Origin: Actinomycetes bacterium | GTDB taxonomy: Bacteria; Actinomycetota; Actinomycetes; Actinomycetales; Micrococcaceae | Reading direction: 5' to 3' | Assembly: GCA_023426375.1 (NCBI GenBank) | Contig: JAFAAV010000127.1 | Location: forward strand, 1-32,856 | Length of the DNA stretch: 32,856 bases | Shown: piece by piece, positions 7,919 to 16,053 of the stretch | How the letters are laid out: every line of letters begins with the position of its first letter | How positions within the stretch are numbered: the first letter of the stretch is position 1 | Notes under the pieces: model-generated | The model's database searches: none | Told to the model about the DNA's origin: nothing | What the model saw: only the letters and a program-made list of their open reading frames with translations | Position numbers and translations under genes: made by a program

Positions 7919-8182
7919 GTGAAGACCTTCGAAGCCCTGTTTGCCGAAATCACCCAAAAAGCCGCTGATCGTCCGGAGGGTTCCGGAACCGTCAAAGAAT
8001 TGGATTCGGGAATCCATGGCATCGGCAAGAAGGTCGTCGAAGAAGCCGCCGAAGTCTGGATGGCGTGCGAGTACGAAACTCACGACCAAGCGGCCGAGGA
8101 AATCTCGCAGCTGCTCTACCACCTGCAGGTCATGATGGTGGCCAAGGGTCTGCGTCTCGAAGACGTCTACAAGTACCTGTGA
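7919..8182 (+). CDS. hisE: Phosphoribosyl-ATP pyrophosphatase
   Basis: HisE removes pyrophosphate from phosphoribosyl-ATP, the second step of histidine synthesis. From the GTG at 7919 the protein is 87 residues and begins VKTFEALFAEI, which matches the usual start of actinobacterial HisE. The frame is open further upstream, but that extension overlaps ribH and lacks family similarity. Hallmarks are RPEGSGTV and KKVVEEAAEVWMA, with the metal-binding glutamates Glu41, Glu42 and Glu45. HisE is encoded separately from HisI, as is usual in actinobacteria. The start appears leaderless. hisG follows after 56 bases. Confidence 0.93.
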   Translation: MKTFEALFAEITQKAADRPEGSGTVKELDSGIHGIGKKVVEEAAEVWMACEYETHDQAAEEISQLLYHLQVMMVAKGLRLEDVYKYL

Positions 8183-8238
8183 TCCTCGGCCGGTCATGTC
8201 CGGCCCGCCCCGTTTCCAGCCCTTTGGAAAGGAACCCC

Positions 8239-9084
8239 ATGCTGCGAGTAGCCGTGCCCAACAAGGGCGCGCTGTCCGAAGCCGCCATCACCATGCTCAC
8301 CGAGGCCGGTTACCGGCAGCGGCGCAGCAGCCGCGAGCTGGTGTTGGTCGACAACGACAACAACGTCGAATTCTTCTACCTGCGCCCTCGGGATATCGCC
8401 ATCTACGTGGGCGGTGGCACCTTGGACCTCGGGATCACGGGTCGTGACCTGTTGCTGGACTCCGGCGCCGAGGCCATGGAGGACCTCGGACTGGACTTCG
8501 CCCGCTCGACCTTCCACCTGGCCGGTCCCATTGGCCAGTTCAGCTCCGTCAAGGAACTCGAAGGTAAGCGCGTGGCCACCAGCTACGAGCTGTTGTTGAG
8601 CAAGTACCTCGAAAATCAGGGAGTCAATGCGGAGGTCGTCCGTCTTGACGGTGCCGTGGAATCCTCCATCCGCCTGGGCGTGGCCGATGCGATTGCGGAC
8701 GTGGTGGAAACTGGTAACACCTTGCGTGCCGCAGGCCTGGAGATCTTCGACCAGCCCATCATGCGTTCCGAAGCGCTGCTGATCCGCCGCCAGGAGGCGG
8801 GGGAGCCGGAGGGTCTCGAGGTGCTGCGGCGCCGCCTGCGCGGAGTGCTCGTCGCCAGGCAGTACGTGATGATGGATTACGACATCTCCGAGGATCATTT
8901 GGAAGCCGCCACCAAGATCACCCCGGGCATGCAGAGCCCCACGATTTCCCCCCTGGGCCGTGACGGTTCGGTGGCCGTGCGCGCCATGGTCCGCAAGAGC
9001 GACACCAACAAGATCATGGACGCCCTCTACGACGCCGGAGCGCGCGCCATCCTGGTCTCGCCCATTCAGGCAGCCCGGATCTAG
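8239..9084 (+). CDS. hisG: ATP phosphoribosyltransferase, long form
   Basis: HisG performs the first, feedback-controlled step of histidine synthesis, joining ATP to PRPP. The start is the ATG giving MLRVAVPNKGALSE, the conserved N-terminus, with AAAGGA upstream; longer in-frame starts overlap hisE and are rejected. The protein is 281 residues. The catalytic bilobal domain covers about 1-205, with the PRPP-binding stretch around DAIADVVETGNTL. A C-terminal ACT-like regulatory domain covers about 208-281, so this is the long form, inhibited by histidine and not needing HisZ. It lies between hisE and hisF. Confidence 0.95.
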   Translation: MLRVAVPNKGALSEAAITMLTEAGYRQRRSSRELVLVDNDNNVEFFYLRPRDIAIYVGGGTLDLGITGRDLLLDSGAEAMEDLGLDFARSTFHLAGPIGQFSSVKELEGKRVATSYELLLSKYLENQGVNAEVVRLDGAVESSIRLGVADAIADVVETGNTLRAAGLEIFDQPIMRSEALLIRRQEAGEPEGLEVLRRRLRGVLVARQYVMMDYDISEDHLEAATKITPGMQSPTISPLGRDGSVAVRAMVRKSDTNKIMDALYDAGARAILVSPIQAARI

Positions 9085-9127
9085 CGCTCAGCCGCTCCAC
9101 GTTTCAGCAAGCAGTTAGGACAGCACA

Positions 9128-9892
9128 ATGGGTGTGGCCGTACGAGTGATTCCGTGTCTCGACGTGGACGCGGGTCGCGTGGTCAAGGGCGTGAACTTCG
9201 AGAACCTGCGCGACGCCGGTGACCCGGTGGAACTTGCCGCCCGGTACAACCTGGCCGGCGCGGATGAGCTGACGTTCCTGGACGTGACCGCCTCGTCGAG
9301 TGACCGGGCCACCATGTTCGACGTGGTCTCCCGCACGGCCGAACAGGTCTTCATCCCGCTCACCGTGGGTGGCGGTGTGCGCACAGCGGAGGATGTCGAC
9401 CGACTCCTGCGCACCGGCGCGGACAAGGCCTCGATCAACACCGCGGCCATCGCTCGGCCGGAGGTCATCAACGAGATCACCAACCGATTCGGTAATCAGG
9501 TACTCGTGCTCTCGTGCGATGCGAAACGCACGGGCAACACGCCGTCGGGTTTCGAGGTCACCACGCACGGTGGCCGCCAGCTCACCGGCATCGACGCGCT
9601 GGACTGGTGCCAGGAGGCCGAGCAGCGCGGTGTGGGGGAGATCCTGCTCAACTCCATGGACGCCGACGGCACTCGTGAAGGCTTCGACCTGGACATGATC
9701 CGGGCGGTGCGCGAACGCGTGTCCGTCCCGTTGATCGCCTCCGGTGGTGCGGGCGCCCCCGAGCACTTCCCGCCCGCGGTTGAGGCCGGGGCCGACGCCG
9801 TTCTGGCCGCCTCGGTCTTCCACTTCGGACCCGTGGGCGCGATCGCCGAGGTCAAGGACGCCCTGCGCGCAGCAGGGTACGAGGTGCGCTGA
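9128..9892 (+). CDS. hisF: Imidazole glycerol phosphate synthase, cyclase subunit
   Basis: HisF is the cyclase half of the HisH-HisF complex. It uses ammonia from HisH to make imidazole glycerol phosphate and AICAR. The 254-residue TIM barrel has the catalytic aspartates Asp12 (in CLDVD) and Asp131 (in SCDAKR), matching Asp11 and Asp130 of the Thermotoga enzyme. TVGGGVRT and LNSMDADGT are phosphate-binding and core motifs. TTAGGA lies about 10 bases before the ATG. hisH and hisA are not in this window, so the cluster is only part of the pathway. The stop overlaps the hisI start by one base (TGATG). Confidence 0.96.
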   Translation: MGVAVRVIPCLDVDAGRVVKGVNFENLRDAGDPVELAARYNLAGADELTFLDVTASSSDRATMFDVVSRTAEQVFIPLTVGGGVRTAEDVDRLLRTGADKASINTAAIARPEVINEITNRFGNQVLVLSCDAKRTGNTPSGFEVTTHGGRQLTGIDALDWCQEAEQRGVGEILLNSMDADGTREGFDLDMIRAVRERVSVPLIASGGAGAPEHFPPAVEAGADAVLAASVFHFGPVGAIAEVKDALRAAGYEVR

Positions 9893-10296
9893 TGCGCACG
9901 GAAGAGTTGAACATCGTGGAGAACACCCCCCAAGAGTTTTTCGACAGTCATCTGGACCCGCAGATCGCGAGCCGCCTCAAGCGGGACGCTGCGGGACTCG
10001 TGGCCGCTGTGGTCCAGCAGTACGACTCCGGTGACGTGCTCATGCTCGGCTGGATGAACGACGAGGCACTGCACCGCACCCTGACCGAAGGCCGAGTGAC
10101 CTTCTGGTCGCGGTCGCGCCAGGAGTACTGGCGCAAGGGCGACACATCCGGCCACATTCAAAAGGTGCATTCCGTCAGCCTCGATTGCGACGGTGATGCC
10201 CTGCTCGTCAAGGTCGATCAAATCGGCGCGGCGTGCCACACCGGCGCGCGCACGTGCTTCGACGATCGTGACCTGAACGCTCAACAGGCGGTTTAA
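9892..10296 (+). CDS. hisI: Phosphoribosyl-AMP cyclohydrolase
   Basis: HisI opens the purine ring of phosphoribosyl-AMP, the third histidine step. The 134-residue single-domain protein has FWSRSRQEYWRKGDTSGH (71-88), the magnesium-binding DCDGDA (98-103), and the zinc ligands in GAACHTGARTCF (Cys115, Cys122). No HisE domain is fused to it. The first 25 residues are a variable extension. Translation is probably coupled to hisF by the one-base overlap. trpE starts on the next base after its TAA. Confidence 0.95.
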   Translation: MRTEELNIVENTPQEFFDSHLDPQIASRLKRDAAGLVAAVVQQYDSGDVLMLGWMNDEALHRTLTEGRVTFWSRSRQEYWRKGDTSGHIQKVHSVSLDCDGDALLVKVDQIGAACHTGARTCFDDRDLNAQQAV

Positions 10297-11856
10297 ATGC
10301 AACAGCTCGGCACTATCACCCCCACCCTGCAGGAATTTCGCGAATACGCAGCCACGCGGCGCGTGATTCCCGTCCGCACCACGGTGCTCGCGGATTCCAT
10401 GACGCCCATCGGCCTGTACCGCTCGCTCGTGGTGCGCGGTGGCAAGCCGGCCCCGGGCACGTTCCTGCTGGAGTCAGCGGCCGAGGGCGGTGTGTGGTCG
10501 AGGTACTCGTTCGTGGGTGCACGGTCCTTCGCGACGCTCACCGCTAAGGACGGTCACGCTCATTGGTTGGGCGAGGCCCCCGCCGGTGCGCCGGTGGATG
10601 GCGATCCGTTGGATGCACTGCGCGCGACCATGGACCTGCTGCACACCGAGCCCTTCGAGGGTGTGCCCCCGCTGACCTCCGGCATGGTGGGTTTCGTGGG
10701 CTGGGAGGCCGTGCGTCGTTGGGAGAAGCTCCCCAACCCGCCCGAGGACGATCTGAACATGCCCGAGCTGGCCATGAACCTGGTCGCGGACATGGCCGTG
10801 CACGACAGCACCGAGGGCACCGTGATGTTGGTGGCCAACGCCGTGAACGTCAATGGCACCAACGACAATGTGGACGCCGCCTATCACGACGCCGTTTCCC
10901 GGTTGCGTGACATGGTCAACCGCCTGGCCACTCCGCTCGAACGTTCCACGGTTTCGGTCATGGACCCCGAGGCGCAGGACATCACCGATATCGAGGCGGC
11001 GGCTCGGCAGTCGTGGGATCGCAACCTGTTCATCGAGGCGATTAACCGCGGCAAGAAGGCCATCGTGGACGGGGACATCTTCCAGGTGGTAGTCTCACGG
11101 CGCTTCGAGGCCGAGTGCCGCGCGGACGCGCTGGACGTTTACCGCACGCTGCGGCGGATCAACCCCAGCCCGTACATGTATCTCTACGCGTTCGAGGACG
11201 CAGACGGGCGCCCGTACTCGATCGTGGGATCCTCGCCGGAGGCCCTGGTGACCGTCACCGGTCGTCAGGCCATGACACACCCGATCGCGGGGTCGCGGCC
11301 GCGCGGCGCCACCGTGGACGAAGATCTCGCGCTGGGTCACGAACTGCTCGCGGACGAGAAGGAACGCGCCGAGCACCTGATGCTCGTAGACCTGGCGCGC
11401 AATGACCTCTCCAAGGTGGCCGTTCCCGGTTCCGTGGACGTCAGCGAGTTCATGGAGATCGAGCGTTTCAGCCACATCATGCACCTGTGCTCCACGGTCG
11501 TGGCGAAAATGCGAGAGAACGTCTCCGCGTACGATGTGCTCGCTGCCACCTTCCCCGCCGGCACGCTGTCCGGGGCGCCCAAACCTCGCGCCCTGCAATT
11601 GCTCGACGAGTACGAACCGCTGCGCCGTGCCGTGTACGGAGGCGTGGTGGGTTATATGGACTTCGCCGGGAACATGGACATGGCCATTGCCATTCGCACC
11701 GCGTTGCTCGTCAATGACACGGCCTACGTTCAGGCGGGCGGCGGTATCGTGGCTGATTCCGATCCGGAGACAGAAGCTCTCGAATCCTTGAACAAGGCGA
11801 CCGCGCCCCTGCGTGCCGCCCTGGTGGCGGAGTCCCTGCGCGATCTTTCGCGCTGA
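10297..11856 (+). CDS. trpE: Anthranilate synthase component I
   Basis: TrpE converts chorismate to anthranilate using ammonia from the TrpG glutaminase. At 519 residues it has normal length. The tryptophan feedback motif LLES is at residues 57-60 and NPSPYMYL is the second element of that site, so feedback inhibition is expected. The chorismate-binding domain includes HPIAGSRPRG, DLARNDLS and FPAGTLSGAPKPRA. The ATG follows the hisI TAA directly, with AGGCGG a few bases upstream, so it appears to be transcribed with the his genes. trpG and trpD are not nearby and must lie elsewhere. Confidence 0.96.
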   Translation: MQQLGTITPTLQEFREYAATRRVIPVRTTVLADSMTPIGLYRSLVVRGGKPAPGTFLLESAAEGGVWSRYSFVGARSFATLTAKDGHAHWLGEAPAGAPVDGDPLDALRATMDLLHTEPFEGVPPLTSGMVGFVGWEAVRRWEKLPNPPEDDLNMPELAMNLVADMAVHDSTEGTVMLVANAVNVNGTNDNVDAAYHDAVSRLRDMVNRLATPLERSTVSVMDPEAQDITDIEAAARQSWDRNLFIEAINRGKKAIVDGDIFQVVVSRRFEAECRADALDVYRTLRRINPSPYMYLYAFEDADGRPYSIVGSSPEALVTVTGRQAMTHPIAGSRPRGATVDEDLALGHELLADEKERAEHLMLVDLARNDLSKVAVPGSVDVSEFMEIERFSHIMHLCSTVVAKMRENVSAYDVLAATFPAGTLSGAPKPRALQLLDEYEPLRRAVYGGVVGYMDFAGNMDMAIAIRTALLVNDTAYVQAGGGIVADSDPETEALESLNKATAPLRAALVAESLRDLSR

Positions 11857-11890
11857 TCCGCTACCACTTCCAGCAGTAGAAAGGACCGCC

Positions 11891-12490
11891 GTGTTGCGTC
11901 GTACGGCTCCCGCAGTTCTCGCCACCCTGGTGTGCGCGATCGGACTGTTCGCCGCCTCAGCGGCCACTTGGATCCACGCCACGGTAGAGACCACCCTGCA
12001 GCCGATCACGGTGGACGTCGCGGGTTCCGACGCCGCCCCCGCCGTCACTGCCCTGGGTCTCGTTGCGGGTGCGGCCGCGGTGGCTTCGACTCTGGCGGGC
12101 CGGATTCTTCGAACGATCGTGGGCGTGGTCGTCTCACTGGCCGGCATCGGAGGAATCTTCGCCGTGCTGTCGGTGACCGCCGATCCGGAGAACGCCGCAC
12201 GCGGGACCGTGGGCACGCAGACCGGTGCCGTGGGCACCGGCGGCGAGTTCGCCCTCACCGTTTTCCCGTGGCTTGCCGTGGCGGCCGCTGCTGGACTGAT
12301 CCTGTGCGGTCTGTGGCTGGTGTTGGTTGCGCGCAATGCGCGCAAGAAGTCGGGACAGCGCTACGACCGTGAGGCGCTGGCCGGTAACAAAGCGGCGTCG
12401 TCGGAAGAGAAAGTGACCACCGAGCACTCCGATGACATCGACGCCTGGGATGCCTTCACTCGCGGGGAGGACCCCACACGAGGTTCGTGA
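11891..12490 (+). CDS. Trp biosynthesis-associated membrane protein
   Basis: This 199-residue membrane protein belongs to the actinobacterial family found in trp operons (TIGR02234-like); its biochemical role is not established. Hydrophobic segments lie near residues 7-25, 50-65, 75-95 and 118-143. A charged cytoplasmic-type tail ends in DDIDAWDAFTRGEDPT, whose WDAxxRGEDPT end is typical of the family. The GTG start is chosen because AAAGGA lies 7 bases upstream; the frame is open further back only into trpE. Its place between trpE and trpCB matches the usual neighbourhood. Confidence 0.82.
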   Translation: MLRRTAPAVLATLVCAIGLFAASAATWIHATVETTLQPITVDVAGSDAAPAVTALGLVAGAAAVASTLAGRILRTIVGVVVSLAGIGGIFAVLSVTADPENAARGTVGTQTGAVGTGGEFALTVFPWLAVAAAAGLILCGLWLVLVARNARKKSGQRYDREALAGNKAASSEEKVTTEHSDDIDAWDAFTRGEDPTRGS

Positions 12491-12634
12491 CCATTGGAGT
12501 AACGTGAGCGTGGTGCTGAACCGGCAAGAGGTCCGGTAATGGCACAATGGGATCAAAGAATTCACCGGTGCGCCTGCGCGCGCCCATCACTGTATGAGCC
12601 ACAAGGCTCTACCGGCACGGGAGAGTGGACACAC

Positions 12635-12877
12635 ATGTCGAACACCAACCAAGTCATCCTTGACCACACCGCGGCTGTCGGTCACGGCAACACCGTTGCC
12701 GCGTGGGCTTGCATCGGCATCATGGCCGTTGGCGTCATCGTGGGATGCGTGGGCTTCACCATTGCCTCGACCCCCGTGACCGTGGTGGGCATCGGATTGA
12801 TCGTGGTGGGCCTGATCGTGGGCGCCGTGCTCAAGGCCATGGGCCACGGCAAGGGCAGCGAGAAGCTCAACCACTGA
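12635..12877 (+). CDS. Small HGxxPAAW-type membrane protein
   Basis: This 80-residue protein has the motif HGNTVAAWACIGI near residues 17-29, close to the HGxxPAAW signature of a small actinobacterial family (DUF6704-like), although the usual proline is valine here. Two transmembrane segments follow (about 22-42 and 45-66), then a basic tail. The ATG is chosen because GGGAGAG lies upstream; in-frame codons back to 12539 are not supported. The family commonly sits between the Trp membrane protein and trpC in actinobacteria. Function is unknown. Confidence 0.75.
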   Translation: MSNTNQVILDHTAAVGHGNTVAAWACIGIMAVGVIVGCVGFTIASTPVTVVGIGLIVVGLIVGAVLKAMGHGKGSEKLNH

Positions 12878-12932
12878 GCCGAGTGATTTCAGCATCGGTG
12901 TGCGCTCCAGTGCGTCACCGGTTCACCAGACC

Positions 12933-12965
12933 ATGACCAGTTCCATGCGCCGCGGAACTGGTCAT
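12933..12965 (+). terminator. Perfect 12-bp inverted repeat before trpCB
   Basis: ATGACCAGTTCC (12933-12944) and GGAACTGGTCAT (12954-12965) are perfectly complementary across a 9-base loop. The hairpin lies 55 bases after the small membrane protein gene and 59 bases before trpCB. No T-run follows. It may be a U-less terminator, a leader structure of trpCB or an operator. Termination is the simplest reading. Confidence 0.5.
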
Positions 12966-13024
12966 CGTCATACGGACCGGGTGTTTCCGGGCCTGTGGCG
13001 GGACAGATGTAAGTGAGGATTTTC

Positions 13025-15199
13025 ATGAGTCAGCAACGCACCGACACGGTGCTGGATCAGATCATCGGGGGTGTGCGCGAGGATCTCGAGGCGCGCCGCG
13101 CTGTGGTGAGTTTGCAGCAGCTGCAACGCACTGCCAGGGCACAGGCTCCCGCGTTGGACGCGGAAAGCGCCTTGCGCGGCAGCGATCGCGGATCGGTCCA
13201 GGTGCTTTCCGAGGTGAAGCGGTCCAGCCCGTCCAAGGGTGCGCTGGCGGAGATTACCGATCCCGCTGCCTTGGCAGCCGCGTACGAACGCGGCGGTGCC
13301 TCGGCCATTTCCGTGCTGACCGAGAAGCGACGGTTCGGTGGCTCCCTCACGGATCTGGACGCCGTGCGCAAGGCCGTGAACATCCCTGTGTTGCGCAAGG
13401 ACTTCACGGTGGACGAGTACCAGATCTGGGAAGCTCGCGCTCACGGTGCGGACATGGTGCTGCTCATCGTGGCCGCCCTGGACGACGAAACCCTGCGCAG
13501 CTTCCTGGAGTTGACCCACGAACTCGGAATGCACGCGCTGGTGGAGACTCACACCCCGGAGGAAATCAAGCGCGCCATTGCCGTGGGCGCTCGAATCATC
13601 GGGGTGAACACCCGTAACCTCAAGACGCTCGAGGTGGACGTCAACACGTTCGGCCGTCTCGCGGATCAGATTCCCACGGACGCCGTGATCATCGCGGAAT
13701 CCGGCGTGGCCGGTGAGGATCAGATCAAGCTCTACGCCGGACACGGTGCCAACGCTGTGCTGACCGGCGAGGTGCTGGTGAAGTCCGACGATCCCGCGCG
13801 CACCATCTCCCGCTTCCGCGACGTGGGCGCCGCGGCTCGCGCGGATTTCCTGGCGGGCAAGAAGCCCCCGGCGGCCCAGGCCGAGTTCGCCGCGCAGCAG
13901 CTCGCCGCCGACGACGCCGCTTCGCCCAGCACCGCGCAGGGTTCCCTCAAGGACGCTCCCGGCCCGTACTTCGGTGACTTCGGTGGCCGGTGGATGCCGG
14001 AATCCCTGGTCGCAGCCCTGGACGAATTGACCGAGGTCTTCGACAAGGCGCGCACCGACGATGAATTCGCAGAAGAGTTCAAGCGACTGTCCCGTGACTA
14101 CTCCGGCCGACCCTCCCTGCTGACCGAGGCCAAACGCTTCGGTGAGGCCATTGGCGCCCGCGTGTTCCTGAAGCGCGAAGATCTCAACCACACCGGTTCC
14201 CACAAGATCAACAACGTTCTGGGACAAGCGTTGCTCGCTCAGCGCATGGGTAAGAACCGCCTGATCGCGGAGACCGGCGCGGGCCAGCACGGCGTGGCCA
14301 CGGCAACCGCCGCGGCGCTGTTCGGCATGGAATGTTGTGTCTACATGGGCGAGGAAGACACTCGTCGTCAGGCTCTCAACGTCGCCCGGATGCGTCTGCT
14401 GGGTGCTGAGGTCGTGCCCGTCTCGCACGGATCCGCCACGCTGAAGGACGCGATCAACGAGGCCCTGCGCGACTGGGTGGCCTCCGTGGACACCACGCAC
14501 TACCTCCTGGGTACGGCCGCCGGACCGCACCCGTTCCCGGCCATGGTGCGGTACTTCCACCAGCAGATCGGCGAAGAAGCCCGTGCCCAGATCCTGGAGC
14601 AGACCGGACGTCTGCCGGACGCCGTCACGGCGTGCGTGGGTGGCGGTTCCAATGCCATCGGTATTTTCCATGGCTTCCTGGATGACGCCGACGTCGAGCT
14701 CTACGGCAACGAGGCCGGTGGCGACGGCGTGGACACCGGCCGTCACGCGGCCACCATCACCCTGGGCCGCCCCGGTGTGCTGCACGGCGCCAAGACGTTC
14801 CTGATGCAGGACACAGACGGGCAGACCATCGAGTCCCATTCGATCTCCGCGGGTCTGGATTACCCGGCCGTGGGCCCGGAGCACTCGCACCTGCACGCGA
14901 TCGGTCGCGTCAAGTACGAGGCCATCACGGACACCCAGGCCATGGAAGCCTTCAAACTGCTGTCCCGCACGGAGGGCATCATCCCTGCGATCGAGTCCTC
15001 GCACGCCCTGGCCGGAGCACGTGAGCTCGCGGCCCGCTGGGTTAAGGACATGGGTCCGGAGGCAGCAGCGGAAAAGATCATCGTCGTGTCCCTGTCCGGA
15101 CGCGGCGACAAGGATGTGGCCACGGCCGCTGAATGGTTCGACATGCTCCCCGAGGACAGCCACGAGGAGCACGTCGGTCAGAAAGGTGAACAACTGTGA
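13025..15199 (+). CDS. Indole-3-glycerol phosphate synthase / tryptophan synthase beta fusion (TrpC-TrpB)
   Basis: This 724-residue protein joins two tryptophan enzymes. Residues 1-277 are TrpC, which makes indole-3-glycerol phosphate, with SEVKRSSPSKG (Lys65), PVLRKDF (Lys125), VETHT, GVNTRNL and AESGV. Residues 308-724 are the PLP-dependent tryptophan synthase beta chain, starting LKDAPGPYFGDFGGRW, with the PLP lysine Lys394 in GSHKINNVLGQALLA, ETGAGQHG, and the phosphate-binding CVGGGSNA. An alanine-rich linker of about 30 residues (278-307) joins them with no stop or frame change. The ATG is chosen for GTGAGGA six bases upstream rather than the in-frame GTG at 13013. trpA overlaps its stop, so the alpha partner of the TrpB part is made alongside it. 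No TrpF domain is present. Confidence 0.94.
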   Translation: MSQQRTDTVLDQIIGGVREDLEARRAVVSLQQLQRTARAQAPALDAESALRGSDRGSVQVLSEVKRSSPSKGALAEITDPAALAAAYERGGASAISVLTEKRRFGGSLTDLDAVRKAVNIPVLRKDFTVDEYQIWEARAHGADMVLLIVAALDDETLRSFLELTHELGMHALVETHTPEEIKRAIAVGARIIGVNTRNLKTLEVDVNTFGRLADQIPTDAVIIAESGVAGEDQIKLYAGHGANAVLTGEVLVKSDDPARTISRFRDVGAAARADFLAGKKPPAAQAEFAAQQLAADDAASPSTAQGSLKDAPGPYFGDFGGRWMPESLVAALDELTEVFDKARTDDEFAEEFKRLSRDYSGRPSLLTEAKRFGEAIGARVFLKREDLNHTGSHKINNVLGQALLAQRMGKNRLIAETGAGQHGVATATAAALFGMECCVYMGEEDTRRQALNVARMRLLGAEVVPVSHGSATLKDAINEALRDWVASVDTTHYLLGTAAGPHPFPAMVRYFHQQIGEEARAQILEQTGRLPDAVTACVGGGSNAIGIFHGFLDDADVELYGNEAGGDGVDTGRHAATITLGRPGVLHGAKTFLMQDTDGQTIESHSISAGLDYPAVGPEHSHLHAIGRVKYEAITDTQAMEAFKLLSRTEGIIPAIESSHALAGARELAARWVKDMGPEAAAEKIIVVSLSGRGDKDVATAAEWFDMLPEDSHEEHVGQKGEQL

Positions 15200-16053
15200 G
15201 CGCCACCGAATCCGTCCGTCCCGGAGTGGGCGGTCTGGCAGAACGCATCCTCCCCAAGGATCTCACCCGCAATGCCGACTCGAAGCTTTCCGCGCGGATT
15301 GCCCAGTGCAAGGCGGAGGGCCGTCCCGCACTGGTCGGTTACTTGCCGGCCGGGTATCCGACCGTGGTGGAATCCGTGGAAGCCGCGGTGGCCCTGGGCC
15401 AGAACGGCGCGGACATCATCGAGATCGGCATCCCGTATTCGGATCCCGTCATGGACGGCACCGTGATCCAGAATGCGACCACGCAGGCTCTGGCCAATGG
15501 TGTGCGCGTTGCGGACGCGTTCACGGTCGTTCAGGCAGTGTCCGAGCGCACGGACGCCGTGCCCGTGGTGATGACCTACTGGAACCCGGTGCTGCAGACC
15601 GGCGTGGACGAGTTCTCCCGCCGGCTCCGTGACGCCGGGGGAGCGGGCATCATCACCCCGGATCTCATCCCTGATGAAGCCGGCGACTGGTTCGAAGCGT
15701 CCCAGAAGCACGGTCTGGACCGCATCTTCCTGGTCGCCCCGTCCACCACTCGGGAGCGCATGGACATGACCGTCAAGGCATCCTCCGGGTTCGTGTACGC
15801 GGTCTCCATCATGGGCGTCACCGGTGCTCGCGACCAGGTGTCCTCGGCCGCCGAGGACGTCGTCGCCCGCGCCCGTGAAGCCGGAGCCGAGAACGTGTGC
15901 GTGGGACTGGGCGTGTCCAATCGCGGTCACGTGGAGGAAATCGGCGCGTACGCAGACGGCGTGATCGTGGGAACCGCCCTGGTGCGCGCCCTGGGCGAAG
16001 GTGGCCCCGAGGCCGTGGGCCGCTTGGCCGCTGAACTCTCCGGGCGCGGCTGA
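15196..16053 (+). CDS. trpA: Tryptophan synthase alpha chain
   Basis: TrpA cleaves indole-3-glycerol phosphate and passes indole through a tunnel to TrpB. The 285-residue TIM barrel has IIEIGIPYSDPVMDG, giving the catalytic pair Glu76 and Asp87 with the same 11-residue spacing as Glu49 and Asp60 of the E. coli enzyme. PDLIPDEA and SIMGVTGARD (active-site loop) are also present. The GTG start overlaps the trpCB stop, with AAAGGTG upstream, consistent with matched synthesis of the complex. About 30 extra residues precede the barrel. The stop overlaps the lgt ATG by one base. Confidence 0.96.
   Translation: MSATESVRPGVGGLAERILPKDLTRNADSKLSARIAQCKAEGRPALVGYLPAGYPTVVESVEAAVALGQNGADIIEIGIPYSDPVMDGTVIQNATTQALANGVRVADAFTVVQAVSERTDAVPVVMTYWNPVLQTGVDEFSRRLRDAGGAGIITPDLIPDEAGDWFEASQKHGLDRIFLVAPSTTRERMDMTVKASSGFVYAVSIMGVTGARDQVSSAAEDVVARAREAGAENVCVGLGVSNRGHVEEIGAYADGVIVGTALVRALGEGGPEAVGRLAAELSGRG

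Noticed and set aside
12491..12634. A promoter before the small HGxxPAAW-type gene (CTGAAC, GGTAAT and CACAAT)
   Set aside because: Spacings of 13 or 21 bases between the hexamers do not fit, so no promoter is called; the gene may be read from trpE.
12933..13018. Trp leader peptide for attenuation ahead of trpCB
   Set aside because: A 27-codon frame starts in the hairpin but has a single Trp codon, no ribosome binding site, and no alternative terminator and antiterminator pair.
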